Part shown: positions 6,387 to 12,521 of the stretch, piece by piece
Layout of the letters: each line of letters begins with the position of its first letter
Numbering within the stretch: position 1 is the stretch's first letter
Source: UBA6911 sp964481255
Lineage (GTDB): Bacteria; Acidobacteriota; UBA6911
Assembly (NCBI GenBank): GCA_964481255.1
Contig: CAYZTZ010000102.1
Coordinates: forward strand, 1-12,521
Length of the DNA stretch: 12,521 nucleotides
Direction of reading: 5' to 3'
Translations under genes and position numbers: made by a program
The notes under the pieces: generated by a model
The model's database searches: none
Seen by the model: only the letters and a program-made list of their open reading frames with translations
What the model was told of the DNA's origin: nothing

Positions 6387-7469
6387 ATGAAGGAAGGCCG
6401 AATCGATTATGAAGCGCTCAAAGCCTACACCAAGAAGCTGCTGGAAAGGCTGGGTTATCCTGAAAAGCAGGCGGAGGTGACCGCCTGGATACTCGCGGAG
6501 GCCGATGCGCGCGGCGTCAACTCTCACGGGGTGGGCCGACTGGAATTCTACGAATCCAACATCAGGAATGGATTCAACATTCCCGACGCCGAACCGGAAG
6601 TCGTTTACGAGACCCCTTTATCCCTGGTGGTCGACGGACGCCACGGCGTCGGATCCTATGTCGCCCAGTTCACCATGAACCGCGTGATCGAAAAGGCCAG
6701 GAACGCGGGCGCGGGCTTCGGGGCTGTCCGCAATTCCAACCATTTCGGCATGGCATCGCTCTGGGCCGAGATGGCCGTTAACCAGGGCTTCATCGGCATG
6801 GCTTTCTGCAACACGCGTATCTGCTCGATCGTCACTTTCGGCCGCGACCGCATTTTAGGCACGAATCCTCTCTGCTTCGCCATTCCCTCATCCGGCAAGA
6901 CCCACTTCGTGCTCGACATGGCGACCACGACGGTCGCGCACGGAAAAGTGGAAGTGTACGAGCGCCTCAACAAGCCCATGCCGATCGGCTGGGTCGTCGA
7001 CGAGAACGGCCGGGACACCACCGACGTTCACGCCTTTCAGAAGATCTACCGCGAGAAAAAGACAGGCGGACACCTTTTCCTGGGAGGAGCGGGAGAAGAA
7101 TTAGGCGGCCACAAGGGATACGGGCTCGGCCTTTTCGTTGATCTCCTCTGTGCCGGGATGTCGATGGGGACCTGGAGCCGCGACACGTTTGTCAAGAACG
7201 GCGGAGCCAGGATCGCGCAGTTTTTCGGAGCCGTCCGCACGGATCTCTTCGGCAATCCGGCGGAAATCGCGGCTCATATCGAATCGATCCTGAAAGGCGT
7301 GCGCGAGAGCGGCAAAGCGGAAGGACACGACAGAATCTATATCCACGGTGAGAAAGAGATGGAGAAGCGGGCGGAATCCATGGCGGAAGGGGTTCTGCTC
7401 GACGAAGGCGAGTGGAAGATGCTGAGCGATTACGCCGAGAAGTTCGGAATTGAAAAACTTCATCCGTAG
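6387..7469 (+). CDS. NAD(P)-dependent 2-hydroxyacid (malate/L-lactate-like) dehydrogenase, Ldh_2 family
   Basis: The 360-residue product is a cytoplasmic Ldh_2-family oxidoreductase, the fold of MdhII, AllD (ureidoglycolate), ComC (sulfolactate) and DlgD/YiaK. These enzymes interconvert 2-hydroxyacids and 2-oxoacids with NAD(P). Family blocks are ARGVNSHGVGRL (41-52, with candidate active-site His47 and substrate-binding Arg51), RNSNHFGMA (115-123, His119), ILGTNPLCFAIP (156-167), LDMATTTVAHGKVEV (176-190) and GGHKGYGLGLFVDLL near residue 243. Length is normal. The ATG at 6387 has a strong GAGGAGGGG ribosome site, and the family begins here. The gene stands alone on the plus strand behind operator B and converges on the racemase gene. 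Its likely role is oxidation of the enantiomer not used by the flavoprotein pair, but the exact substrate is not decidable from sequence. Confidence 0.92.
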   Translation: MKEGRIDYEALKAYTKKLLERLGYPEKQAEVTAWILAEADARGVNSHGVGRLEFYESNIRNGFNIPDAEPEVVYETPLSLVVDGRHGVGSYVAQFTMNRVIEKARNAGAGFGAVRNSNHFGMASLWAEMAVNQGFIGMAFCNTRICSIVTFGRDRILGTNPLCFAIPSSGKTHFVLDMATTTVAHGKVEVYERLNKPMPIGWVVDENGRDTTDVHAFQKIYREKKTGGHLFLGGAGEELGGHKGYGLGLFVDLLCAGMSMGTWSRDTFVKNGGARIAQFFGAVRTDLFGNPAEIAAHIESILKGVRESGKAEGHDRIYIHGEKEMEKRAESMAEGVLLDEGEWKMLSDYAEKFGIEKLHP

Positions 7470-7491
7470 GCCGTGCCGCTCCAGCCATTCC

Positions 7492-7538
7492 GGCAAGGTT
7501 CGACAAACGCCTCGAAACAAAACGCGGGAACCCTTGCC
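7492..7538. terminator. Possible shared terminator between convergent genes
   Basis: GGCAAGGTTC (7492-7501) pairs with GAACCCTTGCC (7528-7538) with one bulged C, around a loop of 26 nt. It lies in the 74-bp gap between two convergent genes, where a bidirectional terminator would be expected. The loop is long and no T-run follows, so support is weak. Confidence 0.25.
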
Positions 7539-7543
7539 CCGGC

Positions 7544-8833
7544 TCAGCCTGCCTGCACAACGGGCAGAGTTAAAAGCGCGTGGGGAACGATCAAGACATC
7601 GCAGGATGAACCGCGCCTGGCGGACGCGATCTTAATGGCTTCCTCCATGGTCGCGGCGGGAATCATCTTGCACGCCGAAACGATATCCGGGCATTCGCTG
7701 CCCACGACAATCACGTTCGACATCTCCAGCACCTTGGCCATCACGAAAGCCCTCTGCCGGCCCGGAGGGTATCCGTTGCGGCGCGCGTCATCCAGAATGA
7801 AAGCGATGTCCGGAGCGTCCCGCATCGCCGAAAAAAATCTCTGCTCGCCGACGCCGCTTCCCGCCCCTTCCTCACAGCGCGCCGGGACGATGAAAAAGCC
7901 GCCGGGACGAATGACGCAGGTGGGGGCGAGGAAAAGATAGGACGGGGCCCGGCTCGCCTGGTAAAGGTTACTGTCCTTGGGGAACCCGACCCCCGCGATC
8001 ACGACATCGTACCGCTGCGGAACAGGCACCTCGTAAACCGTCCGGGCGAACGCGACCAGATCCCGGAAAGCCTCGTCGGGGTCTCCCGCGGCCACGCGCA
8101 GGATCCGCCCGCCATCGTCGAGGACCACGTTGAGGATGAATCGCAGCCCCGCGCGCCGGGCGGCTTCGGTAACCGCTTCGTGAAAGGGGTTCCCGTCGAT
8201 CCTCCCTAATCGTGTTCCCGGATGGTCCACAAACGAGGGCCCGTGGGTGTAGGCGATCAAGGCCTCCCCCGCCGCCCCCACAGCGACCGTTTTGCGGCCT
8301 CCGGAATAACCGCCGTACTGGTGAGGCTCTACGATGCCCGTGGCGATCACAAGGTCGGATTGCACGACGGCGCGGTGCATGGAAACAGGCACGCCGCCCG
8401 CGGTGACCCCGAGATCCACCAGGGCTTCCGGATTTTGCGGCTCGCTGTCGACCACCCGATAGCGGGACACAATGTCGGTGCCCAGTTTTTCGACTTTTTC
8501 TTCATGCGTGGACGGGCGGTGCATCCCGATGCCGCACAACAGGGTGATGTCTGCGTCGCGCACGCCCGCAGCTTTCAGCTCCGACAGAAGAGGCGGGACC
8601 AGCAGATGGTCCGGACAGGAGCGGGTAATATCCGTGAAAACAACGCAGACTCTGTCGCCGGGGCGCGCTATTTCGCGCAGGGGCCGTGAAGCGATCGGGT
8701 GCGCCAGCGCTTTCACCACGGCGGCCTTTTCGCTTTCGACAGGACGAAAGGGCCTTGAAACCGCCTGATGAATTCGCATGCCGGGCGGCAACGAGAATTG
8801 AATCGTGCCCTTGCCGTACGGAACCTTATACAC
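7544..8833 (-). CDS. larA: LarA-family nickel-dependent 2-hydroxyacid racemase/epimerase
   Basis: From the GTG at 8831-8833 the product has 429 residues, close to Lactiplantibacillus LarA. LarA inverts C2 of lactate using a nickel-pincer nucleotide tethered to a lysine. Equivalents of its key residues appear at almost constant offset: Asp68 and Arg71 (DITR), His105 (GMHRPS), His171 and the tether Lys181 (EPHQYGGYSGGRK), His197 (YTHG) and Gln292 (NLYQAS). The position of LarA Lys298 is Arg295 here, which may signal a different substrate. The frame is open to 9049, but that extension would run through a promoter and operator. GTG is chosen for its GGAG ribosome site 6 nt upstream and family length. 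Cofactor genes larB, larC and larE are absent from the window. It probably equilibrates enantiomers used by the flanking dehydrogenases. Confidence 0.88.
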   Translation of the reverse strand: MYKVPYGKGTIQFSLPPGMRIHQAVSRPFRPVESEKAAVVKALAHPIASRPLREIARPGDRVCVVFTDITRSCPDHLLVPPLLSELKAAGVRDADITLLCGIGMHRPSTHEEKVEKLGTDIVSRYRVVDSEPQNPEALVDLGVTAGGVPVSMHRAVVQSDLVIATGIVEPHQYGGYSGGRKTVAVGAAGEALIAYTHGPSFVDHPGTRLGRIDGNPFHEAVTEAARRAGLRFILNVVLDDGGRILRVAAGDPDEAFRDLVAFARTVYEVPVPQRYDVVIAGVGFPKDSNLYQASRAPSYLFLAPTCVIRPGGFFIVPARCEEGAGSGVGEQRFFSAMRDAPDIAFILDDARRNGYPPGRQRAFVMAKVLEMSNVIVVGSECPDIVSACKMIPAATMEEAIKIASARRGSSCDVLIVPHALLTLPVVQAG

Positions 8834-8850
8834 TACCAGCTCCAGTTCCG

Positions 8851-8887
8851 TTTTCGCTTCATGAAATTTCGTTCCACAGAGCAAAAT
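8851..8887. promoter_or_regulatory. Phased operator D: half-sites over the larA promoter
   Basis: TTTTCGC (8851-8857), ATGAAAT (8861-8867), GTTCCAC (8871-8877) and GCAAAAT (8881-8887) begin 10 bp apart and alternate in orientation. The two inner elements fit the half-site well, and the outer two are degenerate. The last overlaps the -10 box of the larA promoter, the same geometry as operator A on the glcFD promoter. Confidence 0.62.
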
Positions 8888-8911
8888 AGATCTGCTGAAT
8901 GGTTTTGTCAA
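8883..8911 (-). promoter_or_regulatory. Predicted sigma70-type promoter for larA
   Basis: On the minus strand TTGACA (8906-8911) and TATTTT (8883-8888) are spaced by 17 bp. Transcription would start near 8877 and give a leader of about 43 nt before the GTG start. Operator D overlaps the -10 box and the start site. Confidence 0.6.
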
Positions 8912-8993
8912 TAACTCGGATTGAAACGATCTTACTGGAAACCCCAGGAAACAGAGCCCTGGAGCCCCTGGCTTTTCCAACATGCGAAATTTA

Positions 8994-9022
8994 TTGACAA
9001 TCAGTATATCCTGAAATAATAT
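8994..9022 (+). promoter_or_regulatory. Predicted sigma70-type promoter for the cupin operon
   Basis: A perfect TTGACA (8994-8999), a 17-bp spacer and TAATAT (9017-9022) form the best promoter match in the window. The start site would lie near 9029, about 35 nt before the cupin ATG. Operator C begins at 9021, within the -10 box, which points to repression. Confidence 0.75.
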
Positions 9023-9047
9023 GAAACACGATTCCGCATAATGGAAC
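9021..9047. promoter_or_regulatory. Phased operator C: three half-sites over the cupin-operon promoter
   Basis: ATGAAAC (9021-9027), ATTCCGC (9031-9037) and ATGGAAC (9041-9047) begin 10 bp apart in alternating orientation. The right-hand pair forms the near-palindrome TTCCGCATAATGGAA, of the kind bound by IclR-family proteins. Further in-phase elements, CTGAAAT (9011-9017) and ATGGAGG (9051-9057, which contains the ribosome site), may extend the array. Confidence 0.74.
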
Positions 9048-9063
9048 AAAATGGAGGAATTTT

Positions 9064-9426
9064 ATGAGCAAAGTGCCTTACGTGAGAGCGGCGGATGTGG
9101 AAGGCGAGTACCGTACGCCGCCCCGCGTGTCCAAACTCCTGCTTGCTCCCAAGTTCGGGGGTGTCCACAATGTCTCCATGGGTATGAATATCACGGAAGT
9201 GGGGAGCATGATCCCGGATCACGTCCATGACGAATCCGAAGAGGTCCTGTTCCTGATCAGCGGACGCGCGCGGATCGTGATCGAGGGGGAGGGTTCCTAC
9301 GAAATCGGTCCGGAGACCGCTTTTTACTCGCCGCTTGGAAAGAAACACAGAGTCGAGAACATCGGCGATGAGCCGCTGAAGCTTGTCTGGTGCTACTGCC
9401 CGCCATTGCCGTCTCACCGCAGTTGA
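9064..9426 (+). CDS. Small single-domain cupin protein
   Basis: A 120-residue single cupin barrel. Cupin motif 1 is seen at residues 47-67 (GSMIPDHVHDESEEVLFLISG), giving His53, His55 and Glu59 or Glu60 as metal ligands. Motif 2 (PLGKKHRVENIG, 90-101) supplies His95. All four ligands of a mononuclear metal site therefore seem to be present, so a metal-dependent isomerase, lyase or dioxygenase role is possible. Such small cupins may also only bind a sugar or acid. A GGAGG ribosome site precedes the ATG. It is the first gene of a three-gene operon, 36 bp before the next gene, under operator C. Its frequent company with sugar-acid pathways is general knowledge. Its substrate is unknown. Confidence 0.88.
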   Translation: MSKVPYVRAADVEGEYRTPPRVSKLLLAPKFGGVHNVSMGMNITEVGSMIPDHVHDESEEVLFLISGRARIVIEGEGSYEIGPETAFYSPLGKKHRVENIGDEPLKLVWCYCPPLPSHRS

Positions 9427-9462
9427 ACCTAGTGATCTAATTTTTCTGAGGAGATTTTCGCC

Positions 9463-10380
9463 ATGATTTTTGAAGAAACTCGCAAAGCATTGAAAAAGCT
9501 TGGGCTTCCGGAAGGCGACGCCTTCGACCTGCCCTCATCGACAAAGAGATTCCCCGACGGAGCGGCCTTCCGCATCGAATGTCCGACCGTCAATTCAGCG
9601 GACACGTGCGCGGCCCTTCTTGACACCGCGACCAAGACCGGGACCACCATCAACCGTATCACGGAAACTTTCGGCATGTTCCGCCACACGGCCGCCGAGA
9701 TCAAGCAGTACTGCAAGCTCTGCAACGAGTACGGCTGCGAACTTCTGCTCTCCGTCGGCCCGCGTGCCACCTATGATACGGGAGCTACGGTTCTATCCCC
9801 CCAGGGCGTGAGAGTCAGCTATCGACTGCGCGGGATGGAACAGCTCATTCGGGCCATCGAGGACATCAAGCGCGGCTACGAGCTAGGCTGCCGGGGATTC
9901 CTGATTTACGACGAGGGCATGCTGTGGGTGGCCAATGAGATGCGCAAGAACGGCGACCTTCCAAAGGACATCATTTTCAAGGTTTCCGCTCACCTGGGCC
10001 ACTGCAACCCGGCCTCCATCAGGCTCCTGGCCAACCTCGGCGCCGACAGCATCAACCCGATCCGGGACCTGCAGATTCCGATGCACGCGGCCCTGCGCCA
10101 GGCGGTCGACACCCCTCTGGACGTCCACACCGACAATCCTCCGGGATCAGGCGGATTCATCCGCGTGTATGAGGCTCCCGAGATCGTGCGCGTCGCCGCT
10201 CCTCTTCATTGCAAGACCGGCAACTCCGTCATCGGCGGACACGGCGAAATGACCGGCCCCGCCGAAGGGAAGAGAATGGCGGATCAGGCCACCATCGTTG
10301 TGGAGATGATCAACAGGTTCGCCCCGGATCTGAAGCAGTCGGGCAAGCGAGCCAAAGACATGCATATTCCTGTCGCATAA
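9463..10380 (+). CDS. U32-peptidase-like TIM-barrel protein of unknown function
   Basis: The 305-residue product resembles proteins often labelled 'U32 family peptidase' in actinobacterial and other genomes, though nothing indicates proteolysis. The opening LPSSTKRFPDGAAFRIECPTV (23-43) and alternating strand/helix segments fit a (beta/alpha)8 barrel: NRITETFGMFRHT, CELLLSVGPRATYDTGA (92-108), CRGFLIYDEGMLWVANEM (143-160), IIFKVSAHLGHCNPASIRLL (170-189), LGADSINPIRDL and PLDVHTDNPPGSGG (218-231). Conserved-looking polar residues at strand ends are Arg101, Asp150, Lys173, His180 and the Asp220/His222/Asp224 cluster, a plausible active site. There is no signal peptide or membrane segment. A GAGGAG ribosome site precedes the ATG, and the gene is 48 bp before the creatininase-like gene. 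It may be a lyase, aldolase or isomerase in the same pathway, but this is a guess. Confidence 0.75.
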   Translation: MIFEETRKALKKLGLPEGDAFDLPSSTKRFPDGAAFRIECPTVNSADTCAALLDTATKTGTTINRITETFGMFRHTAAEIKQYCKLCNEYGCELLLSVGPRATYDTGATVLSPQGVRVSYRLRGMEQLIRAIEDIKRGYELGCRGFLIYDEGMLWVANEMRKNGDLPKDIIFKVSAHLGHCNPASIRLLANLGADSINPIRDLQIPMHAALRQAVDTPLDVHTDNPPGSGGFIRVYEAPEIVRVAAPLHCKTGNSVIGGHGEMTGPAEGKRMADQATIVVEMINRFAPDLKQSGKRAKDMHIPVA

Positions 10381-10428
10381 ATCCTTGTTTCGTTTCGCGG
10401 GCTGTTGTTCCGCAGATTAGGAGGAGTC

Positions 10429-11391
10429 ATGGGTAATTGGGAATTGCCGCCGAAGGGCGGGCTCATGGAGACCCCCGGCGTCTATCTCCAGACCATGAAC
10501 ATGACGCAGATCAACGAGCGGCTCAAAAAAAACGACCTGATCATCGTCCCGGTCGGAAGCACGGAATGTCATGGGGCGGCTCAGCCACTGGGCGAGGACA
10601 CCTTCCTCGTCACGCGCATGGCCGAACAGGTCGCACTGAAGACGGGCTGCACGGTTGCCATGCCGGTATGGTACGGTTCTCACCCATACAACCATCTCGG
10701 CATGCCGGGCACAGTCGTGGTCCCGGAAGAGACGTTCTTAGCCAACCTGCGAGCCATTATCGCCGGCTTGTGGAATATGGGTTTTCGCAAGCAGATCTTC
10801 CTGAACGGCCACGGCCAGGAGGAAGTCATACCTCTCGCGCTTCACCAGTGGGCCAAGAAGTACCAGGTGCCCTGCATCCTGATTTCCCTGCACTGGCCGA
10901 CCGTGATTCACGATCATCTTAAGGACAAGGCGCACGGTGGGCCGTTTGATACGCGGTTCCAGCATGCGGACGAGGCGGAGGCTTCCTACTCTCTGGCGCT
11001 TTTCCCCGAGTTTTGCGACATGAAGCTGGCGGTCGACAACAAGCCCGAGGGATTTTTGCCGCCGGGACATGTCGACGGGGGAGGAGAGGTATACCACGCC
11101 CCCATCAAGGGGCATGAGCACGTCGGCCTCAGCGGCACGGAGGTCCTCGTTTATCCCGAGGGGGTGATCGGAAGCCCGACGCGTGCCAGCGCGGATAAGG
11201 CGATGAAGGGTCTCAACGATCTGCTCGATTATATGTGCAAGCTGATCGACGATATCCTCACCCGCTTTCCCGCCGGCCAGCTTCCCCCGGCATCGAAAAC
11301 GACCATGCGCGACCCTGAGGAAATCGAGGCGCTTCTCAAGGGTCCCTTGAAGGGCGGGAAGCATATTTACACCATCGCCTATCCGCCCTAA
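10429..11391 (+). CDS. Creatininase-superfamily hydrolase, resembling 3-dehydro-scyllo-inosose hydrolase (IolN)
   Basis: The 320-residue protein has the creatininase fold. Metal-site residues are recognisable in VGSTECHGAAQPLGEDTF (42-59): Glu46, His48 and Asp57 keep the spacing of creatininase Glu34, His36 and Asp45. His128 in NGHGQEE (126-132) matches creatininase His120. Where creatininase has the ligand Glu122 this protein has Gln130. The blocks WELPPKGG (4-11), WYGSHPYNHLGMPGTVVVPEETF (81-103), FNGHGQE-like NGHGQEE and the YTIAYPP terminus agree, from memory, with proteins annotated as IolN, which opens the ring of a diketo-inositol in a Thermotoga inositol pathway. I have not run a search. 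The ATG at 10429 has an AGGAGGAG ribosome site, so the eight upstream in-frame codons are excluded. It is third in its operon and may hydrolyse a cyclic ketone or amide. Confidence 0.82.
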   Translation: MGNWELPPKGGLMETPGVYLQTMNMTQINERLKKNDLIIVPVGSTECHGAAQPLGEDTFLVTRMAEQVALKTGCTVAMPVWYGSHPYNHLGMPGTVVVPEETFLANLRAIIAGLWNMGFRKQIFLNGHGQEEVIPLALHQWAKKYQVPCILISLHWPTVIHDHLKDKAHGGPFDTRFQHADEAEASYSLALFPEFCDMKLAVDNKPEGFLPPGHVDGGGEVYHAPIKGHEHVGLSGTEVLVYPEGVIGSPTRASADKAMKGLNDLLDYMCKLIDDILTRFPAGQLPPASKTTMRDPEEIEALLKGPLKGGKHIYTIAYPP

Positions 11392-11630
11392 TCGCCGCAT
11401 TCCGTCAACCCATGCGGGGCCGCCGCCCGTTCTCGGGAGCGCGGCCCCGATCCAGGCGCTGGATGGTTTGAAATGGCTGAAGGCCCGGCTGAGCAAGGAA
11501 AAACGATTCCCAGGCAGAGGGCCTTGGCCTGCGGGGGGCATTCCCCGCGATCCATGATCCTATTTGAAGTATCCGCCGCCCGGCATTGGTGGCGACAATA
11601 GGACATACATAGAACACCAGGGGGGTCGAT
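11392..11630. other. Intergenic stretch with hairpin before the IclR gene
   Basis: No gene is evident in these 239 bp. There is a strong GC-rich hairpin at 11416-11448 shortly after the creatininase-like stop. I see no convincing promoter and no phased operator in front of the regulator gene, so its own control is unclear. Confidence 0.5.
11416..11448 (+). terminator. GC-rich hairpin after the creatininase-like gene
   Basis: GGGGCCGC (11416-11423) pairs perfectly with GCGGCCCC (11441-11448). Inside it CCCG and CGGG form a second stem around TTCT. The hairpin begins 24 bp after the stop codon. No T-run follows, so it is not a textbook intrinsic terminator and may only protect the transcript end. 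Confidence 0.4.
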
Positions 11631-12422
11631 TTGTCCCAGTCCGTGCGCGCCGTCGAGAGGGCTCTAGACATCCTGCTCTGCTTCACACGGGAAGAGCCCA
11701 CCCGCTCTCTGACACAAATCGCCGAGTCGATCCACATGTCCAAGACGACGGTGCACCGTCTCCTGGCGACGCTTGAGAGCAAGCGTTTCATAACCAGGGA
11801 CAAGGTCACGGGGCTCTACCGGCTCGGGTTCCGCTTTATCGAGATGGCGTCCCTCGTTCTGCGCGACGTGGAGCTCGAGCGCTGGGCGCTGCCCTACCTG
11901 CAGCGTCTGTCCGCCGAGTACGGAGAGACGGTCGACCTGTCCATACTGGACGGGTCCCACGTCATCTACCTCGAAGTCATTGAAAGCCCGCAGCGCGTCA
12001 AGCTGGCGGCCGCCGTCGGCCAGCGCCTCCCCGCGTTCTTCACCGCGTCGGGAAAAGCCCTGCTCGCCTACCTGCCCGAAGAACAGGTGAAAAAGATCAT
12101 CAGCGACAACTTCGCGGAAGCCTCCAGGGAAATGCCGGCGCCGGTTTCGGAAATGGCCGCGGCCCTGCGCGTCACCGCCGATCGCGGCTACGCCATCTCG
12201 GAGCAGGAGTATGAAGAGGATATCAACGCGGTCGCCGCGCCCATCTTCGGCGAAGACGGCCGGCCGGTCGCCTCGATCGCCATCGTCGGCCCGTCCTTCC
12301 GCCTCACCAGGGACCGTCTCCCGGCTCTGGGTGAATCGCTATGCCGGGTGACCCGGACGATAGCCAACGAGGTCGGCGTCGTCGCTCTTTCCGCCATCGT
12401 CAACAAGAACCGATCCCGCTGA
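11631..12422 (+). CDS. IclR-family transcriptional regulator
   Basis: A 263-residue IclR-type regulator. Residues 1-65 form the winged helix-turn-helix: SVRAVERALDILLCF (4-18) is the classic first helix, and SLTQIAESIHMSKTTVHRLLATLESKRFI (26-54) is the recognition region. From about residue 78 the effector-binding domain follows, including LSAEYGETVDLSILDG, PAFFTASGKALLAYLPEEQ and the C-terminal RGYAISEQEYEEDINAVAAPIF typical of the family. The start is TTG, supported by a six-G ribosome site 5 nt upstream and by the family N-terminus. IclR proteins bind a small organic acid and control nearby catabolic genes, often as dimers or tetramers on paired or tripled inverted half-sites. It is the best candidate to bind operators A-D. 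No such site is seen before its own gene. It is the last gene in the window. Confidence 0.93.
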   Translation: MSQSVRAVERALDILLCFTREEPTRSLTQIAESIHMSKTTVHRLLATLESKRFITRDKVTGLYRLGFRFIEMASLVLRDVELERWALPYLQRLSAEYGETVDLSILDGSHVIYLEVIESPQRVKLAAAVGQRLPAFFTASGKALLAYLPEEQVKKIISDNFAEASREMPAPVSEMAAALRVTADRGYAISEQEYEEDINAVAAPIFGEDGRPVASIAIVGPSFRLTRDRLPALGESLCRVTRTIANEVGVVALSAIVNKNRSR

Positions 12423-12521
12423 AGCGCGTCTACCGGCCCCCGGGTTCAATAACGCCGCGGCTTTCACCAATACGCATAAAAACATATTCGGAAGTCTCTC
12501 CTTCCCGCGGATCGCACGGCT

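Larger units (their letters stand above)
8834..9063. other. Divergent control region between larA and the cupin operon
   Basis: This 230-bp AT-rich stretch carries a minus-strand promoter for larA and a plus-strand promoter for the cupin operon, each overlapped by a phased operator. About 84 bp separate the two promoters. Apart from these sites and a partial half-site pair at 8921-8937, I see nothing else in it. Confidence 0.7.

Noticed and set aside
8921..8937. TTGAAAC followed by CTTACTG as a fifth operator
   Set aside because: Only the first element fits the half-site; the second matches poorly and no third is in phase.
8834..9049. N-terminal extension of the LarA-like protein to an upstream ATG
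   Set aside because: It would span the larA promoter, operator D and part of the cupin promoter. Its residues match nothing, and the GTG at 8831-8833 gives the family length with a good ribosome site.
12423..12521. Possible start of a further gene after the IclR gene
   Set aside because: The last 99 bp show no ribosome site with a start codon and no recognisable coding pattern on either strand.

Overview
The window is a GC-rich bacterial catabolic locus of eleven genes. I see no rRNA, tRNA, CRISPR array, insertion sequence or phage gene. Gene content (two-subunit GlcD/GlcF-type hydroxyacid oxidase, nickel-type lactate racemase homologue, class I and class III CoA-transferases) would suit an anaerobic or syntrophic proteobacterium or Desulfobacterota member. 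That is only an inference from gene types, because no taxonomic marker is present.

Left part (9-6058, all minus strand). Reading in the direction of transcription there is a GlcF-like iron-sulfur protein and a GlcD-like FAD oxidase that overlap by 20 bp. After a 298-bp gap come the two subunits of a class I (glutaconate/IpdAB-like) CoA-transferase and then a class III (CaiB/BaiF) CoA-transferase. Middle part: a 328-bp divergent control region (6059-6386), then an Ldh_2-type NAD(P)-dependent 2-hydroxyacid dehydrogenase on plus, convergent with a LarA-family racemase on minus. Right part: a second divergent control region (8834-9063), then a plus-strand operon of a small cupin, a U32-like TIM-barrel protein of unknown role, and a creatininase-fold hydrolase resembling 3-dehydro-scyllo-inosose hydrolase (IolN). 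An IclR-family regulator gene follows.

The main discovery is regulatory. Four sites in the two divergent regions share one design: 7-bp half-sites of consensus RYGRAAH (best form RTGRAAC), alternating in orientation and repeated exactly every 10 bp, three or four per site (6177-6213, 6320-6346, 8851-8887, 9021-9047). Three of the four overlap the -10 element of a good sigma70-type promoter (TTGACA with a 17-bp spacer). The fourth lies just downstream of a weaker promoter. The layout resembles the 10-bp-phased repeats bound by IclR-family proteins such as PcaU and PobR, so the IclR protein encoded here is the obvious candidate. The array links glcFD, the Ldh_2 gene, larA and the cupin/TIM-barrel/creatininase operon into one predicted regulon.

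Working model (inference): a chiral 2-hydroxyacid is interconverted by the LarA homologue and oxidised from one enantiomer by the flavoprotein pair and from the other by the Ldh_2 enzyme. The product may be activated by the CoA-transferases. The cupin/TIM-barrel/creatininase operon may act earlier, possibly opening a cyclic precursor. The substrate is not identifiable from sequence alone.
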